Origin: Arenibacter algicola
GTDB taxonomy: Bacteria > Bacteroidota > Bacteroidia > Flavobacteriales > Flavobacteriaceae
Assembly: GCF_000733925.1 (NCBI RefSeq)
Contig: NZ_JPOO01000003.1
Span: forward strand, 2,976,001 to 3,040,000
Length of the DNA: 64,000 bases
Direction: 5' to 3'
Shown here: positions 18,013 through 25,402 of the stretch, piece by piece
How the letters are laid out: each line of letters begins with the position of its first letter
Numbering within the stretch: position 1 is the stretch's first letter
The notes under the pieces: model-generated
Database searches by the model: none
Told to the model about the DNA's origin: nothing
Seen by the model: the letters and a program-made list of their open reading frames with translations, nothing else
Translations under genes and position numbers: made by a program

Positions 18013-19227
18013 TTATTTTTTATTGTAGTTGCAAAAATCCAATACCACCTTATCATTGGACAGTTCTAGTGTTTGGAATTCCTTATGTGCCACTAAAAAA
18101 GCTATGATGTCAGCCTCTTCAACAGCTTTCTTATAATCGGTCAATTTAAATACTTTATGTTCTGAAATATTTGGCTCTACAATAAAATACTCTTCGTTGT
18201 TGGCATTTTGCAATACTTTTTGTGCAATATATTTTGCTGGAGATTCCCTTAGGTCATCAATATTGGGCTTAAAAGCTAACCCCATTAAAGCTATACTAGG
18301 TTTGCGACCATGTTGCAATTCAAATTGTAACTTTGCAGTTTGTATTTTTTCGGCACACCAAAAGGATTTGTAATTGTTTATTTCCCTAGCTTTTCCAATA
18401 ATTTGGGATTCCATAGGATATTCCGCAACAATAAAATAAGGATCTACTGCAATACAGTGCCCACCTACTCCACATCCGGGTTGTAAAATATTTACCCTAG
18501 GATGCTTATTGGCCAAGTCTATAAGTTCCCATATATTGATCTCTGCCTTATCACAGATTAAGGATAATTCGTTTGCAAAGGCTATTTGCACGTCTCTAGA
18601 GGAATTTTCAACTAGTTTACACATCTCTGCCGTACGCGCATTAGTTTTGTGTAATTCCCCCTTAATAAACTGCTTGTAAAATGCAACAGCCTTTTCTGTC
18701 GATTCTTTATTTACTCCACCAATAACTCTATCATTATATACCAGCTCGTACATAACGTTTCCAGGCAAGACTCTTTCAGGGCAATAGGCTATATTTAAGT
18801 TTCCTTCTAGTTCCGGACGTTCGTTATATATCAAGGACATCATCTTTTCAGTAGTTCCAACCGGGGAGGTAGACTCAATAATAAACAGATCATGTGCCTT
18901 CAATAATGGAATGACGGCTTTGGTGGCAGCCTCTACAAAAGAGATATCCGGTTCGTTCTTCCCTTTAAATGGGGTAGGCACCACAATAAGGTAGGTATTT
19001 GCTTCCACAGGTAAGGTTGCTGCTTTTAAATAGCCTTTATTTACCGCATTGGCCACTGCAGTATCCAATTCCGGTTCAACAATGTGGATTTTGCCCGCAT
19101 TGATTGTTTCCACAACCTTTGGATTAATGTCTACCCCATGCACAAAAGTTTTATTTTGGGCAATTAACGCCGCAGTTGGTAGGCCAATGTAGCCTAGGCC
19201 AATCATTACTACTTCCGGTTTATTCAT
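18013..19227 (-). CDS. wecC: UDP-N-acetyl-D-mannosamine dehydrogenase
   Basis: The 404-residue protein has the UDP-glucose/GDP-mannose dehydrogenase layout: NAD-binding GLGYIGLPTAAL at residues 10-21, the central dimerisation domain (CKLVENSSRDVQIAFANEL), the catalytic-cysteine segment GCGVGGHCIAVDPYF near residues 250-265, and a C-terminal UDP-binding domain (GLAFKPNIDDLRESPA). It oxidises UDP-ManNAc twice to UDP-ManNAcA using NAD+. Its pairing with the 2-epimerase wecB upstream supports the ManNAc substrate rather than UDP-glucose. ATG start. The product would supply a uronic acid for the glycan made by this locus. Confidence 0.9.
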   Translation of the reverse strand: MNKPEVVMIGLGYIGLPTAALIAQNKTFVHGVDINPKVVETINAGKIHIVEPELDTAVANAVNKGYLKAATLPVEANTYLIVVPTPFKGKNEPDISFVEAATKAVIPLLKAHDLFIIESTSPVGTTEKMMSLIYNERPELEGNLNIAYCPERVLPGNVMYELVYNDRVIGGVNKESTEKAVAFYKQFIKGELHKTNARTAEMCKLVENSSRDVQIAFANELSLICDKAEINIWELIDLANKHPRVNILQPGCGVGGHCIAVDPYFIVAEYPMESQIIGKAREINNYKSFWCAEKIQTAKLQFELQHGRKPSIALMGLAFKPNIDDLRESPAKYIAQKVLQNANNEEYFIVEPNISEHKVFKLTDYKKAVEEADIIAFLVAHKEFQTLELSNDKVVLDFCNYNKK

Positions 19228-19319
19228 TTTATTTTGAATTGGTTAAATCAATGTTTTTATTTATTAGGACATTTTTCAACCTCCAAATTAAGGCATGTCC
19301 AACCTTTTGCATTGGAGTT

Positions 19320-20453
19320 TTAATTTCTTGAATCTAAAATATGGTTTACAATTCTGCTACAAGCATTACCGTCGCCATAAGGATTGTGTAGTTTCCCCAT
19401 TTGCTCATAGAATTCGGCGTCGTTTAAGAGCCGTAAAGCTTCTGCTATAATTTTATCTTTATCTGTTCCTACCAAAAGTACAGTACCTGCATCAACGGCC
19501 TCAGGACGCTCAGTTGTGTCGCGCATAACTAATACCGGTTTTCCTAAACTAGGCGCTTCCTCCTGTACACCACCACTATCCGTGATGATCAGATAAGACT
19601 TTTCCATGAGCCATACAAAGGCCGGGTAGGAAAGGGGTGCTATAAGTGAGATATTATCGATATTAGCCAATAATTCGTATACTGGCTTTTGTACATTTGG
19701 GTTAAGGTGTACGGGATAAATAATTTGAGCATCTGGATTTTCTTCAGCTATAACTTTTAACGCTTCACAAATATTAATGAACCCCTGACCATGGTTTTCC
19801 CTTCTATGACCAGTAACTAGAATCAATTTTTTACTGTCATCTATAATAGTTTTTAATTGAGTAACCTCTGTATCTTGAAAAGAAGTACTATTTACCTTAT
19901 TCACACTAAACAATAAAGCATCTATAACTGTATTTCCAGTTATAATAATACTTTCTTCTTTTTTATTCTCCCGAATTAAATTGGCCTTTGAGGTTGTAGT
20001 AGGTGCAAAATGTAAGTTACTTACTACCCCAGTTACACTTCGATTCATCTCCTCTGGGAATGGTGACTTCATATTAAAGGTTCTTAGACCAGCTTCTATA
20101 TGGCAAACTTGCGCACCTGCATAAAAGGCAGCTAAACTAGTGGCCATAGTTGTTGTAGTATCCCCATGAACATACACATAGTCGGGTTGAAACGTTTCCA
20201 AAACAGGTTTTAAGTTGGTAATAATATCTGCAGTAAGGCTATATAAATTTTGATTTGGCTTCATTAGATCTAAATCAAAATCCGGTGAAATCTCAAAAAA
20301 ATCTAAGACCTGGTCCAACATTTCCCTGTGCTGTGCAGTTATACACACCTTGGTTTCAAAATCATTAGAAAATTTAAGAAATTCTTTTACTAGTGGAGCC
20401 ATCTTTATGGCTTCAGGACGCGTACCAAAAACTATTAAATTCTTTATTTTCAT
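19320..20453 (-). CDS. wecB: UDP-N-acetylglucosamine 2-epimerase (non-hydrolysing)
   Basis: This 377-residue protein matches the WecB family in length and motifs: VFGTRPEAIKMAPL near the N-terminus, VHGDTTTTMA, HIEAGLRTF, GHRRENHGQGF and SGGVQEEAPSLGKPVL. It interconverts UDP-GlcNAc and UDP-ManNAc and feeds WecC. A 92-base gap separates it from wecC, larger than other gaps in this operon, but no terminator is visible in it. ATG start. Confidence 0.93.
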   Translation of the reverse strand: MKIKNLIVFGTRPEAIKMAPLVKEFLKFSNDFETKVCITAQHREMLDQVLDFFEISPDFDLDLMKPNQNLYSLTADIITNLKPVLETFQPDYVYVHGDTTTTMATSLAAFYAGAQVCHIEAGLRTFNMKSPFPEEMNRSVTGVVSNLHFAPTTTSKANLIRENKKEESIIITGNTVIDALLFSVNKVNSTSFQDTEVTQLKTIIDDSKKLILVTGHRRENHGQGFINICEALKVIAEENPDAQIIYPVHLNPNVQKPVYELLANIDNISLIAPLSYPAFVWLMEKSYLIITDSGGVQEEAPSLGKPVLVMRDTTERPEAVDAGTVLLVGTDKDKIIAEALRLLNDAEFYEQMGKLHNPYGDGNACSRIVNHILDSRN

Positions 20454-20461
20454 CTCATTGT

Positions 20462-21277
20462 TTAAAATACATCTGTTTCTTGACTAGCCAAAATGCTATA
20501 TTTCGGCCGCTTCGCAAAACTACGATAATTATTCTCCTTGACAATTTTTGTAGTATTTTTCAAACCATTTTCATCCAGAATGTTGAGGGCAAAACCGTAC
20601 CAGCTCATGGCAATACCGTCCGTAAAATGGTAAGTGCCATATTGCTGATTGCTATTGGCTACGAGGTTCAATAGATATTTGGCAAGGTTGACTGCATCGG
20701 TAGGGCAGCCAAACTGCGCGTCCGTAATACGCAACTCCTCTCCTTTATAGGCCTTTTCCAATATGACCCTGTAAAAATTCTTTCCATATTTTTTATGGTA
20801 CAGCCAGGAAGTGCGTACTATATAATATTGGTCCATTATTTCTTGAATATATTTTTCACCTTCCCATTTGGATTTTCCGTATTCATTGATTGGGTTGGGC
20901 TGGTCATCAACCGTATATGGAGATCCTTTTTCTCCATCAAAGACATAGTCCGTAGAGATGTGTATTAGTGTTACATGATATTTCTTGCAGAGCAGGGCTA
21001 GGTTCTTAACAGCCTCTGCATTCACTTTAAAGGCCTTTTCCGGGCTTTTTTCGGCCTGTTCCACGTTGGTGTTGGCCGCACAGTTTATACAGTGTTCAAA
21101 GGCGCCCAATTCAATAGTTTCTTTTACTTTTTGTGAATCGGTTATATCCAAGTCCGTTGAATTCATAAAAACAAATTCCAACTTAGGGTAATCATGAGCC
21201 AAATCCTGAAGGCTTCGCCCCAATTGCCCCGATGCCCCTGTGACCAGGACACGCTTTATAGTTGTAGATCTTGCCAT
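20462..21277 (-). CDS. rfbD: dTDP-4-dehydrorhamnose reductase
   Basis: The protein has 271 residues from the ATG at 21275-21277 (MARSTTIKRVLVTGASG). A longer frame back to a TTG at 21334 would add 19 residues unlike the family and overlap rfbC by 79 bases, so I prefer the ATG, which overlaps rfbC by 22 bases. The NADP-binding GASGQLG lies at residues 14-20, STDYVFDG and the YGKSKWEGE segment contain the SDR catalytic Tyr and Lys. It performs the last step of dTDP-L-rhamnose synthesis. Part of the rfbB-A-C-D set. Confidence 0.9.
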   Translation of the reverse strand: MARSTTIKRVLVTGASGQLGRSLQDLAHDYPKLEFVFMNSTDLDITDSQKVKETIELGAFEHCINCAANTNVEQAEKSPEKAFKVNAEAVKNLALLCKKYHVTLIHISTDYVFDGEKGSPYTVDDQPNPINEYGKSKWEGEKYIQEIMDQYYIVRTSWLYHKKYGKNFYRVILEKAYKGEELRITDAQFGCPTDAVNLAKYLLNLVANSNQQYGTYHFTDGIAMSWYGFALNILDENGLKNTTKIVKENNYRSFAKRPKYSILASQETDVF

Positions 21278-21801
21278 AGGGGTAGTTGTAAGTCTTTGGG
21301 GGATAGGATTACATGCATTCCTTTCAATTCCCAATCGATATCCAGTTCAGGGTCGTCGTATCTGATGCCTTTTTCGGCTTCTTTTTGGTAATGGGAATCG
21401 CACTTATAGGAAAAAATCACTTCTGGTGTCAGTGCCAAAAATCCATGTGCCATACCTTTTGGTATAAAAAGCGATTTTCTGTTTTCAGAGGACAGCTTAA
21501 GTTTAAAATACTGTCCGTAAGTATTGCTCTCCCTACGCAGGTCTACCACTATATCCAAAACCTCGCCGTGCACCACTTGTACCAGTTTTGACTGGGCATG
21601 CTTTCCTGCCTGATAATGTAAGCCACGTAAAACCCCCTTTTTGGAAACCGAAATATTGTCTTGAACAAAATTTATAGTCTTCCCAAGAGCTTTCTCCAAG
21701 TTTGTTTTATGGTAGGATTCAAAAAATATTCCCCGCTCATCTTCATATACCGTGGGCTCTAAAATAAAACAGCCTTTTAGCTGGGTCTCTGTAATTTTCA
21801 A
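21256..21801 (-). CDS. rfbC: dTDP-4-dehydrorhamnose 3,5-epimerase
   Basis: The 181-residue protein is full length for RfbC. The family start MKITET is reached through a TTG codon (complement of 21799-21801); no in-frame ATG fits. The cupin core is clear: EDERGIFFESY, GVLRGLHYQ with catalytic His62, VVHGEVLDIVVDLR and IPKGMAHGFLAL. It epimerises dTDP-4-keto-6-deoxyglucose at C3 and C5. The 3' end overlaps rfbD. The TTG start may lower its translation relative to neighbours. Confidence 0.92.
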   Translation of the reverse strand: MKITETQLKGCFILEPTVYEDERGIFFESYHKTNLEKALGKTINFVQDNISVSKKGVLRGLHYQAGKHAQSKLVQVVHGEVLDIVVDLRRESNTYGQYFKLKLSSENRKSLFIPKGMAHGFLALTPEVIFSYKCDSHYQKEAEKGIRYDDPELDIDWELKGMHVILSPKDLQLPLWQDLQL

Positions 21802-21881
21802 TATTTATTTTTTTATTATCTAGTTAAATAAAGTCTTTTTCGTATCAAAACAACTTCATCTGTTATAACTTAATTATCTAA

Positions 21882-22745
21882 TCATTCTCCAATGAGGCCA
21901 ATCAGGTATTTCCCATAGCCACTTTTTAGTAAGGGACTTGCTAGCTTTTTAAGCTGTTCTTTGGAAATATACCCCATGGTAAAAGCTACTTCTTCTATAG
22001 ATCCTATTTTAAGTCCTTGCCTGTCCTCAATAACTTCTACAAATTGTGAGGCCTGCATTAGGGAAGCGAAGGTTCCTGTATCCAACCAAGCGGTTCCTCT
22101 ATCCAAAATGCTAACCTGTAATTTTCCCTTTGCCAAATAAGCTTTATTTATATCTGTTATTTCCAGTTCCCCTCTTTTGCTGGGTTTAATATTTTTAGCA
22201 ATGGCCACTACCTCATTATCGTAAAAATAGATACCGGGTACTGCATAGTTCGATTTAGGTTGTGATGGTTTTTCCTCTATACTAATGGCCTTTCCCTTCT
22301 CATTGAATTCCACCACCCCATAGCGTTCCGGATCCTGTACGTGATAGCCGTATATAATACCTCCATCGGGGTCGTTATTGGCCTGTAATAGGGTTGCCAG
22401 TCCTGAGCCGTAAAAAATATTATCACCCAAGATCAGGGCTACTTTATCGCTACCAATAAATTCTTCCCCAATAATAAAGGCTTCCGCCAGTCCGTTAGGG
22501 TTTTCTTGGGAAGTAAATGTAAAGGCACATCCCAATTGCGAACCGTCGCCTAAAAGGGCTTTAAATTGGTCAAGGTCTTTTGGTGTGGTTATTATAAGTA
22601 TTTCCCGAATACCGGCAGACATCAAGGTGGCCAGGGGGTAGTAGATCATTGGTTTGTCATATATGGGCATTAGCTGTTTGCTCATCGCCAAGGTGATGGG
22701 GTATAATCTGGTTCCGGAGCCGCCTGCCAATATGATGCCTTTCAT
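21882..22745 (-). CDS. rfbA: Glucose-1-phosphate thymidylyltransferase
   Basis: The 287-residue protein has the nucleotidyltransferase signature GGSGTRLYPIT at residues 8-18, the sugar-binding KQLMPIYDKPMIYYPL and the loop LGDNIFYGSGL. It makes dTDP-glucose from dTTP and glucose 1-phosphate, the first step to dTDP-L-rhamnose, and is normally feedback inhibited by that product. ATG start. In most related loci rfbA would follow rfbB directly; here about 550 bases holding a DUF559 nuclease gene and inverted palindromes separate them. Confidence 0.93.
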   Translation of the reverse strand: MKGIILAGGSGTRLYPITLAMSKQLMPIYDKPMIYYPLATLMSAGIREILIITTPKDLDQFKALLGDGSQLGCAFTFTSQENPNGLAEAFIIGEEFIGSDKVALILGDNIFYGSGLATLLQANNDPDGGIIYGYHVQDPERYGVVEFNEKGKAISIEEKPSQPKSNYAVPGIYFYDNEVVAIAKNIKPSKRGELEITDINKAYLAKGKLQVSILDRGTAWLDTGTFASLMQASQFVEVIEDRQGLKIGSIEEVAFTMGYISKEQLKKLASPLLKSGYGKYLIGLIGE

Positions 22746-22794
22746 GCTGTTGTTGTTATGGAGTTATCTAGTTATCTGTTTGTCACAAATTATT

Positions 22795-22820
22795 CCCCCT
22801 TTGAAGGGGGCAAGGGGGAT
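22795..22820. repeat. G/C-block palindromic repeat, left copy
   Basis: The unit is the near-palindrome CCCCCTTTGAAGGGGG (7-bp arms, 2-base centre) followed by CAAGGGGGAT. A second copy lies inverted at 23211-23240. The pair brackets the DUF559 gene. In AT-rich flavobacterial DNA such long G and C runs stand out and the RNA or single strand would fold into a hairpin. Confidence 0.8.
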
Positions 22821-22885
22821 GTTATTTATCCATCATATAGTTCATCTATTTTATCTTTCAACACCAATAAAACGCTAAACATTGG

Positions 22886-23194
22886 TTACTTTATGTCAAT
22901 ATCGGAAATCCTAAGAAAGGTTACACCATATTGTTCTAGTTCATATTGTCTTTTATTGTCATAATGTTGTTTGTGATTATGGCTATTTCCATCAATTTCA
23001 ATGGCCAACCTGATCTCATGTGAATAAAAATCAACAATATAATTTAACATCCGTACCTGTCGATGAAACTCAACCCCTAAAGCATTTCGCTTGATTTGGT
23101 TCCACAACAGTATTTCGGATAAGGTACTATTTTTCCTTAGCTCTCTAGTGAATGCTTTAAGTTTACGGTTGTATGGAATTATTCTGTTTTTCAA
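22886..23194 (-). CDS. DUF559 (Vsr-like) endonuclease domain protein, probably C-terminally truncated
   Basis: The 102-residue product belongs to the DUF559 group of small Vsr/PD-(D/E)XK-like nucleases. Visible features are LRKNSTLSEILLWNQIK at the N-terminus, Asp in YIVDFYSHE, Glu and Asp in LAIEIDG, and QYELEQYGVTFLRISD at the end. Biochemical function of DUF559 proteins is not established. The start is TTG (complement of 23192-23194), perhaps a decayed ATG. After the TAA at 22886-22888 the same frame continues for 19 codons (PMFSVLLVLKDKIDELYDG) to a second TAA at 22826-22828; those residues look like the usual C-terminal helix, so the first TAA is probably a nonsense mutation in a gene of about 122 codons. 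It is bounded by inverted repeats. Confidence 0.7.
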   Translation of the reverse strand: MKNRIIPYNRKLKAFTRELRKNSTLSEILLWNQIKRNALGVEFHRQVRMLNYIVDFYSHEIRLAIEIDGNSHNHKQHYDNKRQYELEQYGVTFLRISDIDIK

Positions 23195-23210
23195 ATAGTA
23201 AGTTTTTTAC

Positions 23211-23240
23211 ATCCCCCTATATCCCCCTTCAAAGGGGGAT
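23211..23240. repeat. G/C-block palindromic repeat, right (inverted) copy
   Basis: Read on the minus strand this copy has the same CCCCCTTTGAAGGGGG core followed by ATATAGGGGGAT, against CAAGGGGGAT in the left copy at 22795-22820. The two copies are therefore inverted relative to each other, with spacers of slightly different length between the core and the trailing G block. Confidence 0.8.
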
Positions 23241-23293
23241 TTGTATGCAACAATTTTGTTGGATAATTCATAACTGATTCATCCATCATATCA

Positions 23294-24337
23294 TTATTTG
23301 TATTGCCTCCAATAATATTCAAGGTATTCCCCAGAGGTAACATTTTTTAACCATTCTTCATTGGCTAAGTACCAGTCAATAGTCTTTTCCAGCCCTTCTT
23401 CAAAAGTAACCGATGGCTCCCAGCCTAATTCATTTCTAATTTTTGATGCATCTATTGCATACCGCAGGTCGTGCCCAGGTCTGTCCTTTACATAATTAAT
23501 AAGGTTTTCACTTTCACCAACTGCTCTTCCCAGTCTTTTATCCATTTGTTTACAGAGCAATTTTACCAAATCTAGGTTCTTCCATTCATTAAAGCCCCCA
23601 ATATTATAGGTTTCGGCTTTTTTTCCTTTATGGAGCACTAAATCGATCGCTAAGGCATGATCCAATACATATAGCCAATCCCTGGTATAATTGCCATCTC
23701 CATATACCGGCAATGGTTTATTTTTAATTATGTTGTTTATAAACAAGGGAATCAGTTTTTCCGGGAACTGATTGGGGCCGTAATTGTTGGAACAATTGCT
23801 GATTACATACGGAAGCCCATAAGTTTCTCCATAGGCCCTGACAAAATGATCGGAACTAGCCTTGGAGGCTGAATAGGGAGAGCTGGGGTCATAAGCCGTT
23901 GTTTCGGTAAACATTCCGGTATCTCCTAAGGTTCCATATACCTCGTCCGTGCTGATGTGATAAAAGCGTTTTCCCGTATAATCCGTTTCCCAGGTGGATT
24001 TGGCCGCGTTTAAAAGATGTACTGTTCCCAGAACGTTAGTTTTTACAAAGGCCATTGGGTCGTATATAGACCGGTCTACGTGCGACTCGGCAGCTAAATG
24101 AATGACAGCATCAAACTTATGTTTCTTAAAAATAGCATGAATAAAACCGGACTCCGTAATATCCCCTTTTATAAAGGTATAATTCGGGGCAGATTCTATA
24201 TCCTTTAAGTTTTCAAGATTACCGGCATAAGTCAAGGCATCCAAATTATAGATATGATAATTTGGATAGTTGGTGACCAATCTCCTAACCACATGGGAGC
24301 CGATAAAGCCGGCTCCACCGGTAACCAAGATGTTCAT
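23294..24337 (-). CDS. rfbB: dTDP-glucose 4,6-dehydratase
   Basis: The 347-residue protein is a typical extended SDR: GGAGFIGSHVVRRL at residues 7-20, HLAAESHVDRS, ISTDEVYG, and YSASKASSDHFV near residue 152 with the catalytic Tyr and Lys; NNYGPNQFPEKLIP follows. It converts dTDP-glucose to dTDP-4-keto-6-deoxyglucose with bound NAD+. ATG start; 3 bases separate it from the chain-length gene upstream, so both belong to one operon. Confidence 0.94.
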   Translation of the reverse strand: MNILVTGGAGFIGSHVVRRLVTNYPNYHIYNLDALTYAGNLENLKDIESAPNYTFIKGDITESGFIHAIFKKHKFDAVIHLAAESHVDRSIYDPMAFVKTNVLGTVHLLNAAKSTWETDYTGKRFYHISTDEVYGTLGDTGMFTETTAYDPSSPYSASKASSDHFVRAYGETYGLPYVISNCSNNYGPNQFPEKLIPLFINNIIKNKPLPVYGDGNYTRDWLYVLDHALAIDLVLHKGKKAETYNIGGFNEWKNLDLVKLLCKQMDKRLGRAVGESENLINYVKDRPGHDLRYAIDASKIRNELGWEPSVTFEEGLEKTIDWYLANEEWLKNVTSGEYLEYYWRQYK

Positions 24338-24340
24338 AAA

Positions 24341-25399
24341 CTATTCTTTTTTATAGTTTTTCAAATAGCTGTTTAAGTCCAAAAGACTTAGAATTATCAA
24401 GGTAATTCCAATGAATCCCAGCGGAATCCAAAATTTATAGCTATTCAGTATTCCCTTAACCTCTACTCCACGTCTAGGGAAGGCAGAGATTACGTTCAGT
24501 ATACTGGACTTATTGGCGCGTTCTTCATTAAGTAATACCAAGTTTTCTTTCAACTTATCTACTTGGTTGATAAGGGCCAATTCTTTGTTTTCCTGACCTC
24601 CATTTTCTCCAAGACTAATATTGGTACCTTGTTGCGGCTTTTCAGCTTCTTTTTCCATTACCCTTTTGTATAGGCGCTGTAGGGAATCCACTTCCATTAA
24701 TTGCTTTTTATACAGGCTGTCCTGTAATGTGATATTTTGGTCACTTATGCTCTGTTGCAACTGAAAATATTCGTTTCGGGAAATGGATTTGATAATAGAA
24801 GGCTGAATTTTTTTGGCAACCGTATTATTCGTTGCGGTTACTGAGATGGTGTGGAATCTTGCATCCATGGAGTTGAAATTTTTTAAATAATTCTCCATAT
24901 CGATGGCTTTTTTGGTGGTCGAATCCAAACTACGTACAAACTTATCGAACAATTGTACCTTTTGGTTTTCATCCGAATAGGACTCTACTATAAACCTTTT
25001 TAATTTTGAAGCTTCGGAGACACCTACATCCAAGGCTTCTGCCAAGGCGGTGGAGTCTTCTGCTTGAGCCAGCTCATTATAAAAATTTACATTGTTGTAC
25101 AATTGCTGTACACTGTTAAAATTGGGTTCCACAACCATGGTTGAAATAAATTTCGGCGTTTTAATCATGTCTAAATAGATGCCCAGAGCCAGACCTACGA
25201 CGGCCGCAACCGTAAATTTTATAAAATGCTTTTGTAAAAAAAGCAGGAATAGGATAATCGTATGGAAAATACCTTTGAAAATATTACCAATAAAACGGAA
25301 TAATTTCTTGAAACCGTTTCCAATTAATTGAAACAGTTGCCCCAAATCTACTTCCTCGGAAGAGGATGTGCTATTATTTGTCGGTTGTTGATTAGCCAT
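24341..25399 (-). CDS. Wzz-like chain-length determinant/polysaccharide co-polymerase-like protein
   Basis: This 352-residue protein has a hydrophilic N-terminus, an amphipathic/hydrophobic region (44-60), a membrane helix at about 62-78, a periplasmic coiled-coil-rich stretch (about 190-300; many Lys, Glu, Leu and Gln), and a second membrane helix near 325-345 before a short basic tail. Two helices flanking a helical periplasmic domain is the layout of polysaccharide co-polymerases, which control chain length in Wzy systems. Sequence similarity to classical Wzz is weak, so the call rests mainly on topology and on its place at the head of the rfb genes. Confidence 0.65.
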   Translation of the reverse strand: MANQQPTNNSTSSSEEVDLGQLFQLIGNGFKKLFRFIGNIFKGIFHTIILFLLFLQKHFIKFTVAAVVGLALGIYLDMIKTPKFISTMVVEPNFNSVQQLYNNVNFYNELAQAEDSTALAEALDVGVSEASKLKRFIVESYSDENQKVQLFDKFVRSLDSTTKKAIDMENYLKNFNSMDARFHTISVTATNNTVAKKIQPSIIKSISRNEYFQLQQSISDQNITLQDSLYKKQLMEVDSLQRLYKRVMEKEAEKPQQGTNISLGENGGQENKELALINQVDKLKENLVLLNEERANKSSILNVISAFPRRGVEVKGILNSYKFWIPLGFIGITLIILSLLDLNSYLKNYKKE

Positions 25400-25402
25400 A
25401 AA

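Larger units (their letters stand above)
22795..23240 (-). mobile_element. Candidate small insertion: DUF559 nuclease gene between inverted palindromic repeats
   Basis: A 446-base segment lies between rfbA and rfbB, genes that belong to one pathway and are usually adjacent. It consists of a left palindromic repeat, a single DUF559 gene on the minus strand and an inverted copy of the repeat. The arrangement resembles REP-element pairs around a RAYT gene, but the enzyme is a PD-(D/E)XK-like nuclease and not an HUH transposase. No target-site duplication is evident directly outside the repeats. Mobility is inferred from layout only. Confidence 0.4.

Noticed and set aside
22828..23291. 11-base direct repeat ATCCATCATAT at 22828-22838 and 23281-23291 as a target-site duplication of the DUF559 element
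   Set aside because: The left copy lies inside the left palindrome, within the nuclease reading frame, while the right copy lies outside the right palindrome, so they cannot be the two ends of one insertion; probably chance.
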